DNA from: Cenococcum geophilum 1.58
Lineage: Eukaryota; Ascomycota; Dothideomycetes; Gloniales; Gloniaceae
Reading direction: 5' to 3'
NCBI GenBank assembly: GCA_001692895.1
Contig: KV748199.1
Coordinates: 1,364,001-1,428,000 of the forward strand
Length of the DNA stretch: 64,000 nucleotides
Shown here: positions 44,589 through 56,679 of the stretch, one piece after another
Position numbering within the stretch: position 1 is the stretch's first letter
How the letters are laid out: every line of letters begins with the position of its first letter
Position numbers and translations under genes: made by a program
Notes under the pieces: model-generated
Seen by the model: only the letters and a program-made list of their open reading frames with translations
Databases searched by the model: none
Told to the model about the DNA's origin: nothing

Positions 44589-44850
44589 CTAGCGGTACTT
44601 AGAAAATAAAACCACTTATATATAGCCTCCGTAATTGTCTTAATAGAACTATAAAACACATAAGAAAATACATAGAAAATCCCTCCTAAGGTGCCTTCTG
44701 GGTTGCCTTCCAAATAGTGCTCTAAGCTGGCCATAAGTCCTGCTTACGGTCCGTAAAATGAACTGTACAGCCTTTTAACGGGCCGTAAATACACCGTACG
44801 GCCTTCTGACGGGCCGTAGCTAAACTATAAATACTCCGTTAGTTTTGCTC
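44589..44850 (-). other. Copia B 3' untranslated stretch with inverted ACGG..CCGT motifs
   Basis: Between RNase H and the 3' LTR. Contains tacggtccgta (about 44735-44757), cgggccgtaa and ccgtacggcc, and gacgggccgtagc (about 44775-44820). These are short inverted repeats able to form hairpins. It is less AT-rich than its surroundings. Role unknown. Confidence 0.45.
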
Positions 44851-47800
44851 TACCTATTCTATAACCTTTAGGTTAAGCTTATTTATGTTAATTAGGGTTT
44901 TAAGAGCTTAACACGGCTTTGCCTTAGTTATAGCGTCTACTAGGTTGTCTCCGCTACTAATCTATTTAACCTCCGTAATCTCACGTTGTTCGTAGGCCTG
45001 ATATAAGCACATTAGGTCAACTATAAGCCTCTTCTCTTGTGTCGTACCTAGTTTAACTAGGCAGTTATAAAGGGACTTTAAATTAGTGCATAAAACTAGG
45101 GGTAACTGCTCTAGTTATAGAATCTTCTAGACCGTTAATTTAATTGCAGCTGCTATATTAAATCTATAAGCTAGTATATATAGTTTAGAAGCTAGTATAC
45201 TACGGGTTACTCGTTTACACTTAATTAAAGACTAATGCAGTATATTTGCGTCCTAATTGCGGTCCGTAAGTACAATTATAAAGCCGATTTATAATAATAG
45301 GTCTTTATTATTACCAAAAGATATGTCCGTAAATACCAGTAGGCTAAGGGAATTCAGGTCTAGTAGTATAAAAGTAAGTCCCCTTACTATATTGTTAATT
45401 TGCCACTAGATACGCTTATTAAGCTGCTTAATATTTTCTTCTTATAGGTCTACTGCCTAGGCCGCAAAGGACAGATCGTAGGCAGATTTAGGTTAATAGA
45501 CTATGGTAATATAGGCGCCTCTTACACGCTATACAGCGTATTAGTCCTTTATATTTACGGTCTTATAGGTCTCTNCNCGGGAACTAGTAAGGTCNNTAGG
45601 TTTTGCTATAANANGCTTTAGGTTTTAAGCTTNGCGTTCCTAANTTAGCTTAATTAGGTTGCCCTTTTATATAATTAAGCCTCTATTAAACTTAATTAGA
45701 GTCTGCTTAGTTAACTACTCTTACAGCTTTACTAAGAACTTTGCCTTTTATAGTTTAGTTTCTTTAGTATCCACAAAGGTTTAGTCTGCTAGGAAGAGGG
45801 TATTATTAGTTTAGAGTCTAATAATACCAAGGCCGTTTAATAGGGTGTATAAGAGGCAGGGGTCATAGGTTAACTGTTCTATTTTAAGTTTACTAACATA
45901 ATGCTAGTGGTATATCTTAAACTAATAGTTTCCGGCTTCTAGTACTCCATAAAGAGGTTTTATAACCCGTAAAATTGTTTCTGGTTATAGGTTAAGCTCG
46001 CGGGGTAGTTATATAAAGATATCCCTACTTAGGTAGGTGTTAGACTGCACATAGGCTTATAAAATATCCCATAAGTAAAGGGCTATAGGTTTAATTTACT
46101 ATAATCTAGGCGTAAGTACAAGTATAATCCGTTAACTAACTTATTAAATTATAGGCGATTGCGTAAGGACTAAACCCTTTCCCTAGTCGTTGTAAGCTTA
46201 TATAATAAGCCTTAATTTCTTAAAGGCTTTATTAGTACTAGGGTGCTTAATTTCGTTAATAAAGCATAAGTTAAATATATAGACGCCTTACGGAACGTCT
46301 TTCTCTATTATAACCGCAAAGACGCCCTTTTTAAGTAGTCCGTTAATCTCTTTGCGTCGTAAGTCCGTAAAAGGGGTTTCCTATACTAGAACTAATATAT
46401 CCACAGGCAGAGATTGCCTTGCGGATATTCCTGCGGAGGTTAGGTAATTCTTTATTACGGGGTTCTTAGTTATAGGGTGCTTTTAGGGGCGTCCTTAACC
46501 GCGCTTTATAGTAGGTTTAGCAGGTTCCGTAGGTTTCTAAAGGACTTCTAGGGTAGGCAAGGGTACTCCCAGCTCGTCCAATCCAGCAGTCGCTTCTAGT
46601 TCATCTGGTTCAGCGGTTACTTCTAGCTTATCTAGCTTAACGTCATTAGTGTTTTTAGGCCGAAAGTAGGGTTTTACAGACGTGCTTCTAAAGTTAGTTG
46701 GTCCGCTAGGAAGTTATACACAGCACGTTTCGTCTTCTATAGCTAGTAAACAATAAGGTCCAGTCTAGTTGCCGCTCTTACGCTATATAAGGACTTTAGA
46801 ATTAAGCAGGAGGTCATAAACTAAGGTTGTATTAGGTCCGTTGCGGTAATACAGGGCACTATTAACAGCTTATTTGGCCTATAATTTAACTATTTCGGCC
46901 ATTACCTTCCGTATTATAGCTGCTCGTTCCATAATAGACAGGGCAGGAGGGCCTAGGTTGCTTATCCTTAGGTAGGCTCCGTAAACTAAGAGGGTGGGTA
47001 CTAGTCCGTTAGGGCCAGTAGTATTATTAATAGCTTTTACGGCCATCTATAGAGCTAGTTCCTTTTAGATGTCCTTATATTCATCCGTAATAATCTAGTA
47101 AGCTCTCTATAAGGCTAGGTAAGCTCGCTTAATAAGCCTAATAAACTAATACGCCTTAATTAGGACAGCTTTTGTTAATATAGCTATGGCCGTAGTATAC
47201 TACTAGAATTCCTTGCTAATGAAATTCCTACCGGCGTCGTGGGTAATATACTAAGGGGGTCTAACATATGTGTTAATCTAGGAGGTCCGTAAAATATCCT
47301 AAGTATATTTTGCAGATATATTTTATAACCAACAGGCGGCTTAATAGCGGGTTACCTTATCAATTATATGTAATACTAGACTGCCGTTAATATACATAAT
47401 GTCCACGTATACTAAGTAGTTAAAGTTAAGGTCCTTATAAAGGGTAAACTTAAATCGGCCTAGGGAACGTCCGTATTTCTAGCAGAAGGAGCAGTATTTA
47501 GTTAGGTGGTCAATTGCCTTCTTATTAATATTATGTCCAGAGCGTTTAAGGACTCTATACAGTTTTTCGGCTAACAGGTAGCCGAAACGGCGGTGCAGGC
47601 AGTAGATCTTAGTACTAGTAAGGTAGCACAGGTTATAGTCAAAAGATTCCTAAATGTAGGTCTATAAAGTCTCTCCCTATATAAGGAACGGGTGTCCGAA
47701 TCGTTATATAATTAGTAAAGTAATATACTTACTTCCTAGGGCAGTTACAGGGCCAATTACAGTGTCCGTAACATTATTATAGTAGACCTATAGCTTATCT
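44850..47800 (-). pseudogene. Copia B integrase, reverse transcriptase and RNase H
   Basis: Minus-strand read-through. Integrase with GRFKFTLYKDLNFNYL, VYVDIMYINGSLVLHIID (about 47365-47480), in which the Asp missing in copia A and C is kept. RT has LQTNNTLFLADQTFVD at about 45770-45815 (family QTDD, both Asp now Asn). RNase H has KEKRLI-type [19 protein letters not shown] and SSGDNLVDAITKAKP (about 44920-45080). Ambiguous bases occur at 45574-45644. Fewer stops than copia A. Confidence 0.82.
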
Positions 47801-48059
47801 ATATCCGCAAGATAGAGTAGAAAAGGGGTGTCCGCTTTTACTATATGGAAGTTAACTAGGCTAATTAGGGTCTTAACTGCAACTAATTTAATTAATATAG
47901 TTAAGCCGATGCCGAATTAGACGTTTACGGCCCCATTTTGCGTAGTATTAATATCCGTATTATTATTTACGGTGGTCCTATATACAAGGTATTATCCATA
48001 ACCTATAGTAGACTTCTTAGAGGCACCTATATCGATTATAACGCCATAGAATTCTTTAG

Positions 48060-49500
48060 GGGTATAGCGTTCCATAGTAATATATGCAAATGGGTCCTGC
48101 TCGTAATCTATAACATCTATAACAGGGGTACTTACGGAATAGTTTTTAGGCGCAACTAAGTATATAAAGGAACGGTCGGCTAATACGGTCGTAATATTAA
48201 AGGCTTAGCTGTCCGTAAAAGGTCTAAAAGTAGTTAGGAATATCTCTAAGGTCTCTTATTCCTAAGCGTCTAAGTTAAAGTCAATTATAAGGGCTTCTAT
48301 TAACTTATTAGGGGGCTCTTTTACTTCCTCTCCTTTATATTCCAAAATGAACTAGTTAATACAGCTATTAAGTCTTTTCCTGGACTTATTACATTCTTCC
48401 TAGGTATACCTTATAAACTAATATCCTTCCTTACCGCACACGAAGCACTTCTGGCTGGTTTGCCTATATGGGTATATTTTCATACGGGGGTTACTGCGGG
48501 GGTTATAGGTAGGACTTAGTTAGTACGGGTGCTGCTAGCGGTAGCGGCGGTCCGTAAAGTAGACATCTAAGTCTGTTTATAGATATTAAATATCCGTAAT
48601 AAAGGCTTAAGTGCTACCTAGTGGGTTTAAGACTTTATACGTTGCAATAGAGGAGCGTAGATCATTAATGAGGCCAGCTAAGGTATCTGCAGGCTTATAG
48701 TAGGCGTACTTATAGGGCTCTACTTCCTATCAGGCCGTAATAAGTTTATTATATAGGAAGTCGTCCGTTCGAAGCTTAATATTAAGACCATACTATAGGT
48801 GGCAGAGGTCTTTAATAAGGATTTGCAGGCACTCTATAGTCGATTTTTTAGTATTCTTGTCCATTACGGTCCGTAGCTTAGTCGCATTCCATTAGGTAAG
48901 GATATCACGCTTATATTCCGGTCCTTTAAAGTAGTTATATATAGCTTCGCATAGCTTATTAAAAGGAATACTAAGGGGGTTACTCTTAAGGTTGGTATAG
49001 TAGTGGTTAAGTGCTAGGCCGCGCAGTATAGTAGAGTAGGCTTAGCTAAACTCTTATTTAGGAATATCAGCCTTCTAGCAGAGGTCCGTAAAGATAGTTA
49101 GTTTAAAGGTAAAGTTATCATTTTCACTGCTATACTTAGATTTATCGGTATAGAGCTTAGCCAGGTTAGCTAGCTCCTTACTATAGGTCTTTAGTTAGGT
49201 AAGTTGCGGATCTATAACTTACAGATTTATAGTTTGCGGATATATAGCTTATAGATCTATGACTTAAACAATGGGGGTAATTTGGTCCGTATTTTGGTTT
49301 GCGGGGGTATTACGGTCCGTAACTTAAGTACTAGGTATGCTTTAGCCCGTAAGATTAATTCCAAAACTACTTAGGTTTATAGGACGAATTTAGTTAAGTA
49401 GGTTAGGTATAAGGCTAGCGATTATATTAAGTTTAGAAGAAGTAAAGAGTTTCTTAGTTTCTTAGAACTGGTCTAGGATTTCCTCTTTAGTCTATTCCAT
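48060..49500 (-). pseudogene. Copia B gag and aspartic protease
   Basis: ATG at 49500 opens MEQTKEEILDQFQETKKLF (Q from stops read through). The helical gag runs over about 330 residues with RGLALNHYYTNL, CEAIYNYFKGPEYKRDILT and DLCHLQYGLNIKLRTDDFL. The zinc knuckle QKCFVCGKEGYQFIRYTQEE lies at about 48395-48455 (third Cys/His positions partly lost). An acidic linker leads to EFYGVIIDIGASKKST (about 48000-48050), the protease motif DTGA with Thr changed to Ile. Gag forms the particle; the protease matures it. This is the most readable gag of the copia copies here. Confidence 0.87.
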
Positions 49501-50103
49501 TTGGTCCTTCTTATATATTGTGTTATACAAGGACTATATAACAGTAACTCATTTATTCCTTTTAACCCATACACCTTAGTTACATAAGAGGGTCTATAGG
49601 TTACGGATAGTAGTAGGGTTATATACTTTAAAGATAGCTTCTATAAAGTCTATAAAGTCTTCCTAGTATTACTCCCATAGGTTAACGTTTATAAGCTTAA
49701 AATATTTATATTTAAGAACTTTAAATTTAATATAGTTGTTAACGTCAGGTATGGATATAAGGTCGGCTCCCTACCTCCACTTTTCCTAGCCTTTATCAAC
49801 TTGCTTCCTTAGGTCTGCTATACTATATAGTGTAGTATAGTACGCAGTAGGTGGAAGAGGTTTTGTAGTAGTCCATAAAGGCAGTTAATATCCATAGCGG
49901 TTTATAGAAGGGTAAGGGTGTCTATAAGGGGTCTTAACAGGTCCATAGTAGTTTATAAAGAGGTAGGGGGTCTCTATAAGGGGTTTAAAAAGACGTCGGA
50001 GGTATTAAAAGAGGGTATAGTAGGGATAGGGGTTCAAGGTTTAAGGGTAGGGGGTTCCGTACAGGTCTATATTCGCATTTATTATACTTCTAATAAACCG
50101 TAC

Positions 50104-50311
50104 TGTCGGAAATAAGGCAAGTTGCCGCCACGTACGGCAAACTGCCGTCACGTAATGGCAAGTTGCCATCACGTGTCGCCGCGGTACTAGCGTGGCGAGG
50201 AGCCTTAAGTTCCTCGCCCTCCCTTATTCCAATTAATAAGCTTTATTAACCAATATCACTGTAACCCTACTCGAGTAGTTGTTATTAGTAAGTCACCCTA
50301 TATAACCAATA
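50104..50311 (+). repeat. Copia C 5' LTR
   Basis: Starts TGTCGGAAATAAGG and ends AACCAATA (partner AACCAACA). It carries GTCGCCGCGG (about 50176-50185) and the hairpin GGCGAGGA...TCCTCGCC (about 50193-50217). CGGCAA and TTGCCG motifs alternate in the first 70 bp. Confidence 0.92.
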
Positions 50312-50334
50312 CTGATTAGTGGTTAAATACATAG
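50312..50334 (+). promoter_or_regulatory. Copia C primer-binding-site region
   Basis: Immediately after the 5' LTR the plus strand reads CTGATTAGTGGTTAAATAC, resembling CTAATTAGTGAGC at the same place in copia A and B. This fits a tRNA-derived primer-binding site shared by the three copias. The tRNA is not identified. Confidence 0.5.
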
Positions 50335-50639
50335 TTAACTATAGAGCAGCTAGGTTTTTAAATAGAAGAGATAGTCTTGTGCAGGGGTGCTATATGCGCT
50401 TATATGGAATAGATCCCGGCGATACTATACTACCTTAGACTTGCGGAAAACTAGTAATAGAAGTGTTACTAAGTACTAGGAGATACCAAGTTACGTTTAT
50501 TACGTAGAATAACCGCGTTTACAAAGATTTGGTTAAGTACTTTAGGTTAGAAGTGTTACTAAACCTAGGGTCCTAAGTTAACGTCTAAAACGCGTTAAAC
50601 AATATCTTAAATTGCCTACCTCTTAACAGCAAACCTACG

Positions 50640-52800
50640 AGATCCTATAAAACCGAAAATCCTACCTACCTTTAATATACGACACCCCGTCAATCTTCTT
50701 ACCTACTATAGCGTTAACCTACCTAAAGAAGTATAAGGAAGATATTAACCTAAAGATATAGAATAAAGCCATAATTAACCTTGCAAACGCTAATAAATAA
50801 GACTTAAATAGATTTTTATTATACCATATAGCATATTATAAGGACAGTAAATATAACAATACCGCGCTATAGGAATGTATAAAGGAGGACTTTATTAGAT
50901 AGATAAAGGAAATATAGGCCCCTATAAATAAGGATATTGTACGGAACTTCTATAACTTCCTTTAGGAGAATGGAGTATTTGTCCCTAAGGACAGGGGTAC
51001 TATTAGAGATAATATTTAGGAGTAGGTTATTAATGCAAAAAAAGAGCATAAATAGACTCTATAAGAGATTAAGCACTAACTACGTACTATAAGGAAGCTT
51101 AACTTATAATAGAACCCAAGTAATATACCTCTAGAGACAAACCTACCTCCGCCTTTAACTCCTCTATATCTAATTTAACCCGTAACCTTAATATTGGATA
51201 CTATACCCTAATAAGAGTAGGTATAGGATCCTATTGCTTCGCGATTTAACGACCTTTGGACTTTACCGACTAGACCTACGTCCCTACTACAGCCTGTAAT
51301 ATAACTCCTACCTTCTCTACCTTAATCTTAAATTGGAGGTAATTTAAAATTGCTTATAGAGCTTACGAAGCTCTACTTAGATTAGGAGAAGAAGTTTAGC
51401 AGGGAATTATATAATATTCTTAATTCGAAACTATATATCTTCTATAACTATTGCTAGAAGGTAAGAATAGAGTCTAATTAATACTATAACGCCTATTCTG
51501 TTATGCTTAAGGGCTAAGCTAGTACCTTCTATTATAATTGTTTAATAGGAAAAGGATACGATTTTAACCGCATAATATATATATTAAAATACCACTTTAA
51601 AACAGAAGAGAATAAGTAGCAGTATATATTAGAATAGAGAGAGACTACTTTTCTAAGAATTATTGCTATAAACCCAGGTATCCCTCGGCTTAATTATCTT
51701 TAAAAGCTCTTTAATTAACTTTAAACAATTTAGCGTGGTTTATCTAAATTATATTAAGAGGATTTTAGCCTACGTAATTAAGTTATTAGTGTATACTAAG
51801 GCGTTAAAGAATATAACCTTACTCTTTTTAATCCTGTAAATACTTACGAAGGAGTATATACTTAATTAAGATCTTCTGTTAGCACCGCTCTACGCTCTTA
51901 AGAAGTATAATAATTTAACGCCCAACTCTAACCTACTTTAATTAACCCGCCCGGCCAATATAATTATAATTAGACTAATCGAATATATAGTAGCCGTAGT
52001 AGGCAATATGGCAGAGGGTATAATTAACAACTATAAGGTAAAGGTAGAGGTTCTTATAGAGGTTTATTTTAAAGTAATCGCTAAAAGAAGTACTATATTT
52101 ATAAGAAACCGAATTGCTAGTTAACTAGGCATTCTCTTAATAAGCGAAAGGAGGTATATAATAAGTTTTGCCAGAGTATAAGAAACGTTAGAAATTATAA
52201 GGCTACTGTGGCTTACTTTTAAAGCTTCCTGGTTTAATACGAAGGCGTAGAAGATCTTAAGGGTGAGATTAATAAGGCCAAATAGCTCCTTATAGATATG
52301 GAAATTAAGGACTACTCTCCTAACTAATACTTTACTAAGTATAGTAAGGTAAATGGCATATAAACCATTACTGTTCTTAATAACTAATCTACGCTCTATT
52401 CTATTATAAAGTTAAATATCTTTAATGAGCCAAGGGAGAGTTCCGCGTTCTCCTTTAATAATAGATACTCGGCGAACATCTTCTATAGTATTATACCAGA
52501 TACTGGAGCCGCAGGAGTATCTATAGTAGGAGAACCTTAAGTTCGAGCCCTTTAGCAGCTTAATAGCTCTATCTAGATTAACTATTTAACGGCAGGCCAA
52601 TACACGATTCATTTTAGCAAGGGTACTGTAATCTCTTTTGGCATAATTAGGGTCTAAACCCCCCTAGGGTATATTACTTTCTATATTGTCCCTATAAACA
52701 CCCCGTTTCTATTTTGCATTAGAGATATAAATAAATTAGGCGTTAAGCTTAATAACCTTAAGAATGTACTTATTTAGGGAGATAATTAGGTGCCCGTTGT
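50640..52800 (+). pseudogene. Copia C gag and aspartic protease
   Basis: Plus-strand frame with Q-stops read through. Gag runs from about 50660 (start codon not identifiable), with FLPTIALTYLKKYKEDINLK, QEQVQDPIASRFNDLW and ELTKLYLDQEKKFS. A region reading GQYNYNQTNRIYSS and a basic QGKGRGSYRGLF stretch follow near 51950-52060. The protease motif SIIPDTGAAGVSIVGEP is intact at about 52484-52535, with the catalytic D-T-G in place. A pre-integrase segment follows. Neighbouring integrase motifs leave no doubt about the family. Confidence 0.85.
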
Positions 52801-52829
52801 GCGCAAATAGGGTTACCCTTAGTTGCTTC

Positions 52830-55800
52830 TTTATTAACTAGAAAAGAGTGTTACTTAAAGCCACCTAACTAAGTTAGAGTTACGTTAACTACACCATCGT
52901 TTTAGTTACCTATCCGTTTATTAATTACTTAGGGTTCTTTAGCAAGTAGGCTATAAAGTTAAGGTTAAGGCAATTAAGCACCTTATAAAGTACTACTATA
53001 ACTACCAAATAAACCAGAAGTCCCCTAGCCGATTTAAGTTTACTCTTAAAAATAACTATAACTTTAACTTCTATATTATTATTAACGTTATATATCTTAG
53101 CGGCAAGCCAGTACTCTAAGTTATTAACTTCTTAACCTCCTTTTAAGCCGCACGTTTCTTAAAGGATATATTAGCTAGGAATATATAGGATACCCTTTAA
53201 CTATACTAGATTAATATCTACCTAGGACCCCCTAATTAAATTATTTACGATATAGGAAAGAACTTCTTATCTATAAAGTTTTAATAATAAATAAAGGCAA
53301 TAGCAATTGAGGTTAAGGAAGTCCCTGTTAAGGTATATAATAGTATTAAAAAAGTAGAACGATATTACGCGCTATTACGCCGCGTATATAAGATTATCTC
53401 TTTAGAACTAGAGGACGCTAGTAAAGAACTTACCTTATAAATAGCTGTTAAAGCCGTTAATAATTCTGCTGGCCTGGATAAACGTATACCTATATTACTA
53501 GTCTTTAGCGCCTACCCTTAAATAACTAACGATTCTCTACTATTTCCCTCTATTGTATAATAAGCTAAGGCTATTCGCAAGGTAATAAAGGAGGTATGAC
53601 GTCTCTATGCCACACGCTAGGTTAACAACGCACTAGGAATAAGAAATGGCCTAAACACCTTAACTACGCTTAACCTACCACTCTAGTCTAAGGTACGCGT
53701 ATAGCGTAAAAAGGGGGGATAGTTAGGCCTACATTAACTTATTATAATTAATAGTTAGACTTATACTATTTAGATGCCTTACGGACCCACTTAATTCCGT
53801 TTAACTATTATTAAGCCTTACTATAAAAATAATAGTTCTAAGCCTTTATAGGATACCACAGAAAATGCCCTAAAGAAGAGCTATAATTAACGTGCTCTAG
53901 AAGGCGACAACAATTTTAATATAATTGTAGTAGATACGCCGTAACTATAACGCGGTAGAGGTTGCCTAAAGGGATTACGAAACCGCTAACATTTTATTAA
54001 TTTTAAAGAGCAATTTATTACTGCTATTAAGAACGGAATTAAGCTATTAATGGCCTTTATAATAACTAAGGAGAAGGCTAACTTTAAGCTCGCAAAACAG
54101 CTCTAAAAGGAAGGTCGTATTATAACTCTAGAAGCTCCTTTCTAAGTATTTAATAAGTAGGAGATTAATAGTCTTATTATAAGAGGAGTCTTTAAATTTA
54201 AGAAGTATAACTATACTAAGTTCGATAGAGTTCGCATCTTTAAGTTAAGAATAGTTAATAAGATTAAGGGTAAAGCTACTAACGCCCTATTTAAGAAATT
54301 AAGGCTTATTATTTAAGGCTACAACGACAATAGTAAGGAGGTAATCCTTATATAATCTCCTATAATTTAACAAGCTAGTTAGTAAGTTATTATTACGCTA
54401 GCTCCCTCCTTAATAAAAAATAGAATGGCGGTTTATTTATAAGATATTACTTAGGCCTATACCTAATTAGAGACGTACCTTTAGCGCTTAATATTAGCAT
54501 ACCTTCTAGAGCAAATTCGCCACTAATATCCCGAAGATACGATTATAGTTATACTTAAGCCATTATATAGAATTGCAGAGGCAGGAACCCATTAGTAGGC
54601 TACCTATAGCAAGTACTATAAAGAGAAACTTTTAATAATTACTTTTATATTTAATTTATACTTCCTTATTATAACTATAGGAACCCCATTTAAAATTATC
54701 GGCATATAAACTAATAATATAATTATCTTAGGAGACGACCGATTCTTAGCCCTTAAAGAAAATAAGCTAGTAAGGGTAAATCTTATAGTAAAGCTAAAGG
54801 AAAAGCTTAATTTAATAACACTATTACTTTTTAATAGATGCATTCTCTCCCTAAATAAGGATTTTATTGCTTTACGCCAGAAGGGTTAAGGTAAGAAGAT
54901 TAACGTTATTAATATTAATTCCCTAAAGTAAGGATACGTAGAGCAACGCGCTTGCGGAGCTTATATTACTTTTATCTATTAACCTAAGGCTTTATTTAAT
55001 CTCTCTATTACCGCCTAATACTAAAAACTAACTAAGGACGACGTTCTTGCCCTAAATAAACGTCTTTCCTAGTAAATAAACTATCTTAATTGGGGACTAC
55101 TCTATATACCTATTAGTCTTTCTACCGCTAAGCTCTTTATATTTATTAATGGATTGTTTATAAATAATAAAGATTTTAGCTCCTAGTTAGGATATAAGAT
55201 TATTATTGCAAACAAATCTACTGGAGAAAACAACTTTACGATCTACGGCAACCTTATCTATTAGAGCTTAACTAAGAGCAAGCGTGTTATTTAAAGCGTT
55301 CTGGCGTTAGAGATATATAAAATAGTTAGCGGAGTTAATATAGTAATTATAATTAGAACTACCCTAAAGATAATTACAGATCGATTTAAACTTCTTATTA
55401 TCCCTATAATCGTGTATACCGACTTATACTCCCTCTATAAGTATTTAGTTAAGCTTAGTACTATAAAGGAGAAGCGCCTTATAATTAATATTATGGCACT
55501 TTATTAATCCTATAAATATTAAAAACTCTTTAAGATTTAATAGATTAATGGCTAAGATAACCCAGTAGATGTAATAATAAAGGCGAACCTAAACAAGGCA
55601 CTAAAGACGTTTGTTAATATAAATACTCTATATATATAAGTTAAAGGTTAGGTAAAAAGGGAGTCCCTAGAAATATTTTAGTTACGTAAGGCCTTAAGAT
55701 ATCTAGGAACTTTAACTAGCGGTCGAAGTTGTCTAATTAGTTAGATTCTATAGACCCTAACTTAAACCAGCCAATTAGGATTTTCTATCCCTAGGATAAA

Positions 55801-55960
55801 AAATCGCTATTAGCTTACTTATAGCTAGCGCCTTAGCGGCCCTAACGGCCCTAACATAATATCTACCTACAACTCCTTAGTAAGAAAGCACCGCGTACTA
55901 AGAGGCAAATTTTAGGATAGCGAGACTTATACTGCAATAGCAATAGTAAGCAAAAAGGGT
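52830..55960 (+). pseudogene. Copia C integrase, reverse transcriptase and RNase H
   Basis: Plus strand: KLELRxLHHRFSYLSVYQLL (gag-pre-integrase/HHCC start, about 52870-52930), SRFKFTLKNNYNFNFYIIIN (first integrase Asp is Asn, about 53030-53090), IYDIGKNFLSIKFQ (about 53250-53285). RT has FKFKKYNYTKFDRVRIFKL, AYTQLETYLQRLILAYL (about 54455-54505) and QTNNIIILGDDRFLAL (about 54705-54755), where QTDD has become QTNN. RNase H has VYTDLYSLYKYLVKL (about 55415-55460) and INGQDNPVDVIIKANLNKAL. The full domain set is present but closed by stops. Confidence 0.87.
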
Positions 55961-56027
55961 TTATATTTATTACGATAGTTAAGTAGTATTTGTATATAGA
56001 TGGCAACTATAAAAGAAGAGTTGCTAG

Positions 56028-56235
56028 TATTGGGAATAAGGTAAGTTACCGCCACGTACGGCAAACTACCGTCATGTAATGGCAAGTTGCCATTATGTGT
56101 CGCCGCGGTACTAGCGTGGCGAGGAGCCTTAAGTTCCTCGCCCTCCCTTATTTTAATCAATAAGCTTTATTAACCAACATCACTGTAACCCTACTCAAGT
56201 AGTCGTTATTAGTGAGTCACCCTATATGACCAACA
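56028..56235 (+). repeat. Copia C 3' LTR
   Basis: 208 bp, TATTGGGAATAAGG...GACCAACA. Same length as the 5' LTR, with the same GTCGCCGCGG core (about 56100-56109) and GGCGAGGA/TCCTCGCC hairpin. TSD copy CGTAC follows. Confidence 0.92.
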
Positions 56236-56240
56236 CGTAC

Positions 56241-56402
56241 TAAGACTTAAATAAGTATATAGAGTTAGAGATAAGTCCGTAATCCCCAACTTCTAACCTT
56301 CTAGTAGGTTGTACTAGGAGTCTAAATAGGTAGTTGCTATTGTGTGTATTGCTTAGGGGGAGGTATTAAGTAATTGCTAATCTATGCACGCTCACTAATT
56401 AG
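56241..56402 (-). other. Copia B 5' leader and primer-binding site
   Basis: The piece of copia B between the copia C insertion and the 5' LTR. At 56378-56402 the minus strand reads CTAATTAGTGAGCGTGC, matching copia A next to its 5' LTR and marking the primer-binding site. No coding sequence. Confidence 0.65.
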
Positions 56403-56674
56403 TGTTTATACTAACTTAATAGCACAAGTAAGTCGTATCCTAGGGCATAAAATACGTATAGTATTATATGCTCATTTAGGATAGTAGTAACTGTCAATTA
56501 TATAAAGCAGACTACGTAGTCTATATACTAATGCGCCNCCCCCCTAATTAGTTAGTGCTTTAGAAGTGCACTAGACGCGTAAGCGGGTGGTTGGTGCACC
56601 AAACGCGTAAACGCGTACTCGGCGTACCGAACGCGTAAGCACGCGGTTGGTACGACAGGTGCTGTAATTATACA
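56403..56674 (-). repeat. Copia B 5' LTR
   Basis: 272 bp, the same length as 44317-44588, starting TGTTTATACTAAC and ending GTAATTATACA. One N at 56538. TSD copy GCTGC at 56675-56679. Confidence 0.92.
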
Positions 56675-56679
56675 GCTGC

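Larger units (their letters stand above)
50104..56235 (+). mobile_element. Copia C: full-length Ty1/copia retrotransposon (plus strand)
   Basis: 208-bp LTRs at 50104-50311 and 56028-56235 and TSD CGTAC at 50099-50103 and 56236-56240. It is 6.13 kb, inserted in the 5' untranslated part of copia B in the opposite orientation. Gag, protease, integrase, RT and RNase H are all found in order on the plus strand. A polypurine tract, aaaagaagag, lies before the 3' LTR (56011-56020). Stops are nearly all former Gln codons. Confidence 0.94.
44317..56674 (-). mobile_element. Copia B: full-length Ty1/copia retrotransposon, split by copia C
   Basis: 272-bp LTRs at 44317-44588 and 56403-56674 and the 5-bp TSD GCTGC (44312-44316, 56675-56679) define it. 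Without copia C it is about 6.2 kb. Minus-strand order gag, protease, integrase, RT, RNase H. The gag frame is the best preserved among the copia copies. A third LTR of this family is the solo LTR at 1935. It is inserted in gypsy G4 RT. Confidence 0.93.

Noticed and set aside
47938-48159. 73-codon plus-strand frame
   Set aside because: Antisense to the copia B protease (GVIIDIGASKK), which has family motifs.
54616-54843. 75-codon minus-strand frame
   Set aside because: Antisense to the copia C reverse transcriptase around QTNNIIILGDD.
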